From positions 1 through 5,780 of the forward strand of contig CAZAGT010000322.1 in NCBI GenBank assembly GCA_964484515.1: a stretch of DNA of 5,780 nt, given 5' to 3'. Position numbers and translations under genes: made by a program. The notes beneath the pieces were generated by a model. That model searched no databases. It had not been told where the DNA came from and worked only from the letters and a program-made list of their open reading frames with translations. Below, one piece after another: positions 1-5,725 of this stretch (within the stretch, counting starts at the first letter, position 1; each line of letters begins with the position of its first letter). Source of the DNA: CAZAGT01 sp964484515 (lineage in GTDB: Bacteria > Desulfobacterota > DSM-4660 > Desulfatiglandales > HGW-15).

Positions 1-103
1 CGAAGGGCCACCTGGGAATAAGCCGGGCTGAGTGCCTGTGCTCATTCTGCCCATCTGCGTCGGCCGCCTTGCTTGGCAGCTTCTTCCGCGTTCGAGCGGG
101 TAT
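1..103. other. Left-edge flank, no recognisable gene
   Basis: This stretch lies outside the left 55-bp repeat. On the plus strand two frames stop early (stop codons at 19-21 and 29-31) and the third runs on through the repeat to a stop near 166. On the minus strand one frame is open from the repeat to the window edge, but its translation is rich in Arg, Lys and Ala and matches nothing I know. If the repeat is the end of an insertion sequence, this would be its interior, but no transposase motif is visible in so short a piece. Confidence 0.3.
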
Positions 104-158
104 CGTTTCGTTTTTGAAAAGAGACCCCCATGGCCGGACGTTGACTTGTTTCAAAAAC
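104..158 (+). repeat. Left copy of a 55-bp repeat (inverted partner at 5726-5780)
   Basis: All 55 bases are the exact reverse complement of the last 55 bases of the window. Inside the copy, GTTTTTGAAA (110-119) and TTTCAAAAAC (149-158) form a perfect 10-bp inverted repeat around a 29-bp core containing CCCCCATGGCCGG. Identity stops exactly at 158: the next base is C here but G in the partner. It cannot be followed left of 104 because the partner runs off the window. The core wording (GGGGGTC, GTCAAC) resembles ends of IS21-type insertion sequences as I remember them, which is only a weak inference. A short dispersed repeat is equally possible. Confidence 0.9.
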
Positions 159-380
159 CTAAATTGACACGACACCGCTCGGTGTGCGTTGTTTGTTCCT
201 TCATGGACTCTCACTTGCTGGTTTGCCCGACCACACGCCCGACATGACATCGGCTTTCCCCGAAAAGGCGGCAGTCTAGCAGAAATCGCAACCGTCTGGC
301 CAGCAAATTCCGGGCTTTCCTATTCGAGCTCTCCCTACATTCATGAGCCTGGGTCCAATGAAGAGACGGCCAAATTCAGA

Positions 381-410
381 TTGCATCGGGCCTGGTTCAG
401 AGAGTAAAAT
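381..410 (+). promoter_or_regulatory. Possible weak sigma-70-like promoter for the CBS/ACT gene
   Basis: TAAAAT at 405-410 matches a -10 box at five of six positions. TTGCAT at 381-386 matches a -35 box at only three positions, and the spacing is 18 bp. The site lies 27 bp before the ATG at 438, leaving room for only a short leader. The rest of 159-380 shows no gene, only a small 5-bp-stem hairpin at 172-185 (ACACC/GGTGT). The call rests on consensus alone. Confidence 0.2.
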
Positions 411-437
411 CGTATTGCACAAACGGGAGGTTAACGA

Positions 438-1100
438 ATGTACGTGGGTCTTAGGATGAACAGGGATGTCGTCACTGTGACACCGCAGGCACTCCTGACG
501 GATGCCCATGACTTGATGGAAGAGAACAGACTCTGGATGCTACCTGTAGTTGAAGACGGTAAGTTGGTCGGATATGTCCAAAAAGAAGACATCCGCGCGG
601 CCCTCCCTTCGCCGGCAACCCTTTTGAGTCGCCATGAGCTTCCGGCGATTTTGTCGAAGGTGACGATCGCGGATCTGATTCAAAAGGACGTGATAACGGT
701 CACGCCGGAGACCGATATTGAGACCGCGGCCGAAATCATGGCCCGCGAGGGAATACCCGGCCTGGCCGTTGTCGACTCAGAGGATCGGTTACGCGGCTAT
801 ATCAACCGCAGCATTATGTTGGAAGTCCTGGTTGAAGAGATGGGGTTGCACCGGGGGGGAAAACGTTTTGCCATCGCCTTTGAAGATCGCCCCGGCGTGA
901 TGGCCGAGGTGGCGAAGATTATCAGTGATATGGGGATGAATTTTGTCTCTGCCGCCAGCTTTTACCGAAACGATACCTGCATTCTTGTTTTTCGGGTTCA
1001 GGCCGATGATCTAACGCCGATTTTTGGCGCGTTAAAGAGTCGAGGATACAACGTCGTCGGACCTGATTACTTTGCCAAGGAATGGCAAAAACCAACCTGA
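438..1100 (+). CDS. CBS-CBS-ACT domain protein (AcuB-like)
   Basis: The 220-residue protein has two CBS motifs (about residues 1-60 and 75-135) followed by an ACT domain (about 142-215). CBS hallmarks are the paired DVVTVTP (10-16) and DVITVTP (84-90) strands with LPVVEDGKLVGYV and LAVVDSEDRLRGYI. The ACT signature is FAIAFEDRPGVMAEVAKII (144-162). CBS pairs usually bind adenine nucleotides and ACT domains bind amino acids or similar small ligands, so this is probably a soluble cytosolic ligand sensor. There is no enzyme domain. The length fits stand-alone AcuB-like proteins, whose true target is mostly unknown. The ATG is supported by GGGAGG (425-430) seven bases upstream. It is the only large plus-strand gene and is convergent with everything to its right, so it is probably monocistronic. 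The domain call is firm and the physiological role is not. Confidence 0.93.
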   Translation: MYVGLRMNRDVVTVTPQALLTDAHDLMEENRLWMLPVVEDGKLVGYVQKEDIRAALPSPATLLSRHELPAILSKVTIADLIQKDVITVTPETDIETAAEIMAREGIPGLAVVDSEDRLRGYINRSIMLEVLVEEMGLHRGGKRFAIAFEDRPGVMAEVAKIISDMGMNFVSAASFYRNDTCILVFRVQADDLTPIFGALKSRGYNVVGPDYFAKEWQKPT

Positions 1101-1304
1101 TCAACCACTACGGTACCTCGACCAGTCGATCTTGCTTAGCGTCTCCAATTGCTCCGCCACAGTTTCTAGCCAAGCGTCTTTGGCCTCTCGACCTCTGAAC
1201 CAAGCAAGCCCGAAGAGCCCTTTGCGACCACGATCCATCCGATTGTTTGCCTTGTTCCCCCTTGTATGCTGTTGATCTTGGTTGCCCTTGCGTGTTCTCA
1301 TCAT
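1101..1304 (-). CDS. Possible small basic protein of 67 residues, unrecognised
   Basis: This is an uncertain ORF. The first 30 residues are polar and basic (rich in Arg, Asn, Gln, Lys). The C-terminal part, AKDAWLETVAEQLETLSKID (41-60), reads like a real amphipathic helix. A GGGGGA run lies about seven bases before the ATG and could serve as a ribosome binding site. An internal ATG at residue 23 would leave a 45-residue protein starting MDRGRKG. The stop directly abuts the stop of the convergent CBS/ACT gene, with no base between them. I recognise no family. It could equally be a chance ORF in an 844-bp stretch without large genes, and a homology or Ka/Ks test is needed before it is trusted. 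Confidence 0.27.
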   Translation of the reverse strand: MMRTRKGNQDQQHTRGNKANNRMDRGRKGLFGLAWFRGREAKDAWLETVAEQLETLSKIDWSRYRSG

Positions 1305-1516
1305 GTCGAATCCCCCACATTCCGATTCAGTGAGACCTACATCATGTTCAAACTCGCGTATCGTCTTCGCCTACCATCCCAAGACACGGTCGGCGGTCGT
1401 TCCCACAAGGACATGAAGATGGTTACTATTCGTACAAGAATCGTGCATTTCCAACGATTTTGGAGAGATTTGGCGATCCAGGTATCGTGGCCGGGGCCGA
1501 AAAGGTTTCGAAGGGC

Positions 1517-1687
1517 TCATGCGGTCGTAGCCCCTTTCATGCTCAAGATGCCACTGATACCAATTAGCACGACGCCCCCCATATTCACCCACGGGTACCA
1601 TGGACCCCTTGAGGCAGCCAATGCGACGCCGGATAGAAAGATCGTCACGACGAGCCAATCGGATTTGATGTATTTCTTGGCCTTCAT
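1517..1687 (-). CDS. Small two-helix membrane protein (56 residues), unrecognised
   Basis: I translated this short frame by hand. It begins MKAKKYIKSDW, then has a hydrophobic stretch (about 11-25, LVVTIFLSGVALAAS), a short Trp/Pro-rich loop (RGPWYPW, 27-33) and a second hydrophobic stretch (about 36-49, MGGVVLIGISGILSM), and ends in KGATTA before TGA. The layout is a lysine-rich start, two short membrane helices and a tight loop, as in small inner-membrane proteins. By the positive-inside rule the N-terminus is probably cytoplasmic. GGTGA sits six bases before the ATG as a modest ribosome binding site. The gene lies 257 bp downstream of the dehydrogenase on the same strand, far enough to suggest its own promoter. 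I cannot name a family. The membrane-like composition in one frame, with no comparable pattern in the overlapping frames, is the main argument that it is real. Confidence 0.5.
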   Translation of the reverse strand: MKAKKYIKSDWLVVTIFLSGVALAASRGPWYPWVNMGGVVLIGISGILSMKGATTA

Positions 1688-1797
1688 TGGAGATCACCGA
1701 AGACACTGAAACCAGTGACTTTTCTAATTGCACTTCAAAGAGCTTTGCGGAGATGTCCCTTGGCGAAACTCCCTGCTTGCCTCATAGAAAGAGCTTC

Positions 1798-1836
1798 GGT
1801 TTTCGAGAACCATTCAGATTTTACATCGGCCGATGT
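1798..1836. promoter_or_regulatory. Two adjacent dyads, possible operator pair
   Basis: GGTTTTCGAGAACC (1798-1811) is symmetric at six of seven base pairs, and ACATCGGCCGATGT (1823-1836) is a perfect 14-bp palindrome. Their centres are 25 bp apart. They lie 110-150 bp upstream of the small minus-strand membrane ORF and about 110 bp past the dehydrogenase stop. A perfect palindrome with no loop suits a dimeric repressor site better than a terminator, and no T-run follows. No regulator is encoded nearby, so function is inference only. Confidence 0.25.
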
Positions 1837-1944
1837 GCAGGCGTGCTTGAGATGTAATTTCTTGGGAGGGAATTGAAGAGAATGCCCTTCCGGCGGGAGG
1901 TGGATTCGGATAAGCCTCTTGCGATTCGTTGGGGTCTAAACCGC

Positions 1945-3039
1945 CTAGCTCGGAATGTCGTCGGCCTTGACGCCAAACTCACTCATGATATCAACCAGTT
2001 GCCGCCAGGTGGGAAGATCTACCGGGATGCCTTCTTTCCCGCGGACCCGGTGTTCCTTGGCGGCACGCTCACCGGGGATGCTGATTTCTGCAACAGTGGG
2101 CGCCTTTTTAGATCCCTTGAGCATCGTTACGAGCGCCTCCACCTGATCCTCAAATCGGTGCAAAGGCCCGAATATCGTCGGATCGATGATTTGAATGAAG
2201 ACGCCATTCCCTTCTAATTCGGCCTCCGCGCCCGTACTGCAGCCTGCCCCGCTGAGAGCACCGGCCATGACATCAACCAGCAGACTGAGGCCGAATCCTT
2301 TATGGCCAGCGAACGCACCGCCCAGGGGCAGCAATGCACTTTCTTTCGGGCTCGCGAAAAACGTGTGAGGGTCCGTGGAGGGGTTGCCTTCCCGATCAAC
2401 GATCCAGCCTTCCGGCACCATACGGCCGCGATTGGCATACATCTTCAGTTTACCAAATGCGACGACACTCGTAGAGATATCGATGATGATCGGCGGACCC
2501 TCTCGCCGCGGGATACCGGCTGCTAGCGGATTTGTGCTTAACAGCGGATCAACCCCGCCCCAGGGCGCCACACTCGGACCGCCACCGGCGTCGTTCACCA
2601 TCATGATCCCGATCAGGCCCTCCTCGGCAGGCGCCTTGAGGTAGCCTCCGAGCCGGGCGATGTCGTTCGCGTTGACGATGCTCACACAACCGATGCCGCT
2701 TTGCCGGGCCTTGCGGCTTGCGAGACGAACCCCGAACGTCGCCGTAACAGGACCGAGCCCGCGCCCCCCGTCTATATGGGCGCACGCCGCCGTCTCTTTG
2801 AGGACCTTGATGGCCGCTCCGGGCCGGATTTCACCGCGCTGCAACCCTTCTACATATCTAGGCACCCGCATAACACCGTGCGAGTCGTAGCCGGCCAGAC
2901 TGGCCTCCAAAAGGGTGTCGACAACGATATCACACTCTTCCTGCGGTACCCCCAGTTTCCGAAAAAGCCCCTCCAGCAGCTCGGATAACGATTCCTTGCC
3001 GATTCGTACCACGTCTTCACTCTGCCTACCCGTCTCCAT
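1945..3039 (-). CDS. Ldh family oxidoreductase (type-2 malate/L-lactate dehydrogenase)
   Basis: The protein has 364 residues, the usual length for this NAD(P)-dependent family (Pfam Ldh_2; relatives include YiaK, AllD, ComC and DpkA), which reduces or oxidises 2-keto/2-hydroxy acids or imino acids in the cytosol. Visible signatures are DSHGVMRVPRY (52-62) with the expected catalytic His54, STNP (168-171), DISTS (187-191) with the expected catalytic Asp187, PEGWIVDREGNPSTDP (209-224), KGFGLSLLVDV (247-257) and the C-terminal IPGE (321-324). At NANDIARLGGY (123-133) most relatives have His where this protein has Asp126. I chose the ATG at 3039 over the GTG at 3048 because GAGGTGG (3045-3051) sits five bases before the ATG but overlaps the GTG. 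The substrate cannot be read from sequence. The upstream gap is filled by a foldback repeat that reaches to within 22 bp of the start. Confidence 0.93.
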   Translation of the reverse strand: METGRQSEDVVRIGKESLSELLEGLFRKLGVPQEECDIVVDTLLEASLAGYDSHGVMRVPRYVEGLQRGEIRPGAAIKVLKETAACAHIDGGRGLGPVTATFGVRLASRKARQSGIGCVSIVNANDIARLGGYLKAPAEEGLIGIMMVNDAGGGPSVAPWGGVDPLLSTNPLAAGIPRREGPPIIIDISTSVVAFGKLKMYANRGRMVPEGWIVDREGNPSTDPHTFFASPKESALLPLGGAFAGHKGFGLSLLVDVMAGALSGAGCSTGAEAELEGNGVFIQIIDPTIFGPLHRFEDQVEALVTMLKGSKKAPTVAEISIPGERAAKEHRVRGKEGIPVDLPTWRQLVDIMSEFGVKADDIPS

Positions 3040-3044
3040 AGTCG

Positions 3045-3051
3045 CCACCTC
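3045..3051 (-). promoter_or_regulatory. Ribosome binding site deciding the dehydrogenase start
   Basis: On the minus strand this reads GAGGTGG, five bases before ATG at 3039. The alternative GTG start at 3046-3048 lies inside it, so the ATG is the better start and the protein is three residues shorter than the longest ORF. Confidence 0.65.
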
Positions 3052-3061
3052 AATCTTTTTG

Positions 3062-3428
3062 GGCTCCTCACAAGAATTTGTGGGTCAATAGATCGATGTC
3101 GAAAGCACAATACCTTGAAGTGATATCCGTTTTCGATCGAAATCCGGGCTTTCGGATTTCAATCTGATTGCCGTGGACTCTGGTGGAAAGCTGTGACATC
3201 TTTTCTTCGATTCCGGGGCTCCCGGGCGGGTCTTTTCTATGCCTTATCGGCGGGGGAGTTCTGCCCCCTCCGACATTCCCCTCGACTTCGCTCGGGGCTG
3301 CAGTATCCCCCACTGATAAGCCATGAAAAGACGGCGCCCTCCCGCCCGTCACTCCGAAAAGAGACTACAGTCCTCCCACCCTGGAAGCTGGAAACTGTTT
3401 TTTCACCCCCAAATTCTTGTGAGAAGCC
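3062..3428. repeat. Foldback, MITE-like element with 24-bp imperfect terminal inverted repeats
   Basis: Positions 3062-3085 and 3405-3428 are inverted copies matching at 22 of 24 bases, sharing the perfect core CTCACAAGAATTTG. Between them is a second, nested foldback: 3231-3257 pairs with 3306-3331 (TCTTTTC/GAAAAGA, CTTATC/GATAAG, GGGGGA/TCCCCC) with a few mismatches and one bulge. Further out, CGGGCGGG (3223-3230) pairs with CCCGCCCG (3341-3348). The loop holds CCCTCGACTTCGCTCGGGG, wording common in dispersed bacterial repeats. No ORF in it looks like protein, and I see no clear target-site duplication. It fills nearly the whole 415-bp gap between the dehydrogenase and the MATE gene, and could act as promoter spacer, transcription terminator or both. 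Confidence 0.6.
3131..3164. promoter_or_regulatory. Overlapping palindrome and hairpin upstream of the dehydrogenase
   Basis: TTTCGATCGAAA (3131-3142) is a perfect 12-bp palindrome. It overlaps the left arm of a stem-loop, GAAATCCG (3139-3146) with CGGATTTC (3153-3160), loop GGCTTT, extended past one mismatch by GAT/ATC (3135-3137 with 3162-3164). The two structures share bases, so both cannot form fully at once. The location, about 95-125 bp before the dehydrogenase start and inside the foldback element, allows an operator or leader role, but no promoter boxes are clear. Confidence 0.4.
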
Positions 3429-3454
3429 TCTCTTAATTCACCGTTAGAGTCATG

Positions 3455-4930
3455 TCATACCATTTTGCGCTTCCAGCCGCCTCTATAGAACAGCCAGGCA
3501 ATGACAAGCCCCTTGAGGATACTGGTGCCGGAAATGGCCCACCAGACACCGTTGATCCCGAATCCGGCGGTCCCGGCCAACAGGTAAGCCAGCGGAATCC
3601 GCGCCACGTTCAGGGGCGCCAAATAGGCCAGCGGCGGTACCGTATCGCCCGCTCCCGAAAAGGCCCCGACAAGGACAATCTCGACCCCCATGAAGACCTG
3701 GCTCAAGGCAAGGATTCGGAGATAGGTGGCACTCGCCTGGATCGTTCCTTGATCGGGGGAGAATATTGTACCAATCTTTGATGGGATTACAAAAAAGAGG
3801 ATTGAGAATGCGGACAAGATGAGGCTGACGATCCCGGCTGCGATCCAGCCTGACCGCGCTGCTCTTTCGGGTTTTTTGGCGCCGAGGTTTTGTCCGACGC
3901 AGGTGGCTGCCGCCATCGAAAAACCGAGTGCTAAGAAGAAGCTGACGCCTTCCACCGTGTGACCGATTCGCAAAGCGGCGATGTACTCGGGACCATAGGC
4001 TGCCGGCAGTCTGGTGATGATCATGTACACGACGGGGAAGAGGGTCTGAGAGACGGCGTTAGGGAGCCCGATCCGCAAGATCGAACCAAAGAGGGCCCAA
4101 TCCCATTTGAACGGCTTTTCCTGGGCGAGTCTCAAGTAACCGTCGCTGATCGTGGGAAGACCGATGCGAAAGAGGCGCAAGAGGGGATGCTCGAACCGTC
4201 GAGTGCCGATCCTTTGCCTACGAAGCAACAGGGAGATACCAAGCAAGGTCATAAGAAATCTCGCAATGACCGTTGCCAGCGCCGCTCCGGCCACGCCCAG
4301 CCGAGGAAAGCCAAACAATCCCAGCATCAGAACAGGATCTAGGACCACATTAAGTAAGAGGCTGAGAAGCATCAGCCACATCGGGGTGACCGTGTCACCG
4401 ACGGACTGAAAGATCCGCTGTATTGTGAAAGAGAGGAAGATAAAAGGACAACCGCACAGGATGACGCGCAAGTATTTCTCGCCCAAGGTCCTGACAGCGG
4501 GCTCGGATCCCATCAGCTTGAAGAGGCTCGGAGCAAGAAGCCAGATAACGCTGCCCACGACAATCGAGACCGTAAACGCATACCAAAGGCCCTTCATTGC
4601 GATCTGCTCGGCTCGCCCAATCTCATTGGCGCCGATTCGACGCGCCAACGTGGCCGTCACACCGACACTCACCAAACTCGTAAGTCCAAGGATCGACCAC
4701 AGCACGAAGCCGCCCGTCGCGATGCCGGCAAGGGCCAGCTTCCCCAGAAGGTGGCCCACCCAGATCGTGTCAATGATGTTATAGGCCCCTTGGAGGTACA
4801 TCATCAGGACGACAGGTCCCGCAAGGCGGAGTATGACGCGCGTCAGCCGGCCTTGACCGATGATGAGATCCTGGATGTCTTGTTTCGACTTGGGAATCGG
4901 AGTAGCCTTACTGGTTGAGGTGAGGGGCAT
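3455..4930 (-). CDS. MATE family multidrug/metabolite efflux transporter
   Basis: This 491-residue inner-membrane protein has the hydrophobic pattern of twelve helices in two related halves, as in NorM/DinF-type MATE antiporters that export cationic compounds using a Na+ or H+ gradient. The first half opens with LRLAGPVVLMMYLQGAYNIIDTIWVG (34-59). The halves echo one another: VTATLARRIGANEIGRA (91-107) with AAATCVGQNLGAKKPERA (340-357), and QSVGDTVTP (175-183) with SGAGDTVPP (425-433). The length is slightly above the common 440-460 because of a 20-residue polar N-terminal tail and a linker between helices 6 and 7 that is about 30 residues longer than usual. The ATG at 4930 has no strong ribosome binding site, but no later start keeps the first helix. 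The substrate is unknown, and there is no adjacent TetR or MarR regulator to hint at it. Confidence 0.95.
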   Translation of the reverse strand: MPLTSTSKATPIPKSKQDIQDLIIGQGRLTRVILRLAGPVVLMMYLQGAYNIIDTIWVGHLLGKLALAGIATGGFVLWSILGLTSLVSVGVTATLARRIGANEIGRAEQIAMKGLWYAFTVSIVVGSVIWLLAPSLFKLMGSEPAVRTLGEKYLRVILCGCPFIFLSFTIQRIFQSVGDTVTPMWLMLLSLLLNVVLDPVLMLGLFGFPRLGVAGAALATVIARFLMTLLGISLLLRRQRIGTRRFEHPLLRLFRIGLPTISDGYLRLAQEKPFKWDWALFGSILRIGLPNAVSQTLFPVVYMIITRLPAAYGPEYIAALRIGHTVEGVSFFLALGFSMAAATCVGQNLGAKKPERAARSGWIAAGIVSLILSAFSILFFVIPSKIGTIFSPDQGTIQASATYLRILALSQVFMGVEIVLVGAFSGAGDTVPPLAYLAPLNVARIPLAYLLAGTAGFGINGVWWAISGTSILKGLVIAWLFYRGGWKRKMV

Positions 4931-5153
4931 GCTTGGCTGAGAGGTGCGATCCTGAGTGAGGGTTTGAAAGGGCGGAGTTCCTTATCATTACCTTAACTCA
5001 GCAAAGAACGCACAATGTCCGTCGTCCTTTGTCCGTTATCACAAAACAGGGGGGGGATAGGGATAAGGGAATAGGGAAAGCCCCAAGTGTCGGCCGCGGT
5101 GCCCCATGATTCACGCAGGCTCTTGCCTCCGACCTCTAACCCCTCCACCCCAC
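4931..5153. other. Intergenic region before the MATE gene, with a G8 tract
   Basis: This 223-bp gap separates the thioesterase stop from the MATE start. It holds a run of eight G (5049-5056) followed by a purine-rich stretch with loose GGGATAAGGGAATAGGG-type repetition (to about 5081). A MATE promoter should lie here on the minus strand. GGTAAT preceded 17 bp earlier by TTGTGC is the best pair I found (about 4990-5018), and it is weak. No good terminator hairpin follows the thioesterase gene. Confidence 0.3.
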
Positions 5154-5660
5154 TTAGAGTTTACAACTCTCGAGATCCCGCTGGCATTCCTTTTCCCTTT
5201 GTTTTTCAGCAAGCCGCATCTTTCTCCTCGCAGCGGATTCTCGATTGCGCCTCTCTTCTTCTTCGGTCTCAATCAGGAGGGGTGGCACTTCCATGGGTGT
5301 GCCATCCGGTCCCATGGCCACCAGAGTCAGATAGGCCGAAGCTGTGTGCCGGACTTCGCCGGTCCTCAGGTCCTCGGCTTCGACCCGGACACCAACCTCC
5401 ATCGATGTCCGGCCCACGATATTGACGGAGGCCTTTAAAGTCAAAAGGTTTCCAATGTAGACCGGGCTATGAAAGTCAAGCCGATCAATGGAGGCCGTTA
5501 CGACGAAACTGCGAGCGTGTCGAGCGGCAACGACTCCGGCTGCGCTGTCGATATGCTTCATCACAACACCCCCGTGAACATTTCCCGCCGGATTCGCATC
5601 CTGGGGCAACATGAGATATGAAAAGACGGCGCTGCTGTCACTCACCCTCTTGGCCTTCAT
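5154..5660 (-). CDS. Acyl-CoA thioesterase, hotdog fold (YciA/BFIT-like)
   Basis: The 168-residue cytosolic enzyme is expected to hydrolyse acyl-CoA to free acid and CoA. The family signature is clear: LPQDANPAGNVHGGVVMKHID (18-38), with Asn23 and Asp38 at the positions of the usual catalytic Asn and Asp, then SIDRLDFHSPVYIGNLLTLKA (57-77), GRTSMEVGVRVEAED (83-97) and ASAYLTLVAM (107-116). The catalytic domain ends near residue 128. The last 40 residues form a highly charged helix (EEEERRNRESAARR onward), as in several relatives. I place the start at 5660 because AGGAGG lies eight bases upstream. The longer ORF from 5738 adds 26 unlikely residues and reads through that site. Family members form dimers, trimers or hexamers. 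The chain-length preference cannot be read here. It is 223 bp upstream of the MATE gene and likely separately transcribed. Confidence 0.93.
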   Translation of the reverse strand: MKAKRVSDSSAVFSYLMLPQDANPAGNVHGGVVMKHIDSAAGVVAARHARSFVVTASIDRLDFHSPVYIGNLLTLKASVNIVGRTSMEVGVRVEAEDLRTGEVRHTASAYLTLVAMGPDGTPMEVPPLLIETEEEERRNRESAARRKMRLAEKQREKECQRDLESCKL

Positions 5661-5668
5661 CCGTTTAT

Positions 5669-5674
5669 CCTCCT
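5669..5674 (-). promoter_or_regulatory. Strong ribosome binding site deciding the thioesterase start
   Basis: AGGAGG on the minus strand lies eight bases before the ATG at 5660. It is the best Shine-Dalgarno in the window and lies inside the longer ORF that opens at 5738, so the shorter start is preferred. Confidence 0.8.
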
Positions 5675-5725
5675 CGCTCTGCCTGCACTTACATGAACGG
5701 TTCTTCCCGCTTTGTACCAATGTAC

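Noticed and set aside
110..158. Integron attC site
   Set aside because: The ends are GTT...AAC, opposite to the attC arrangement (starting with RYYYAAC and ending with GTTRRRY). No integrase or cassette array is present.
1266..1709. 147-residue plus-strand ORF
   Set aside because: It has no domain-like pattern, is rich in Arg, His and Pro, and runs antisense to the more protein-like small membrane ORF. No ribosome binding site supports it.
1371..1733. 120-residue minus-strand ORF
   Set aside because: It overlaps the two-helix ORF in another frame and reads as random basic sequence. The shorter frame has the better composition.
1873..2217. Plus-strand ORF with TTG start and GGGAGGG just upstream
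   Set aside because: The ribosome-site-like run is tempting, but most of the ORF is antisense to the well-supported dehydrogenase and its translation shows no family features.
3068..3352. 94-residue minus-strand ORF in the dehydrogenase/MATE gap
   Set aside because: It lies inside the foldback element, and its Gly/Pro-rich segment with SEVEG-like wording is what this type of repeat gives when translated.
3360..3410. Rho-independent terminator for the MATE or dehydrogenase genes at the T6 run
   Set aside because: The T-run (about 3398-3403) is on the plus strand and would serve rightward transcripts only. No good stem directly precedes it, and both neighbours are transcribed leftward.
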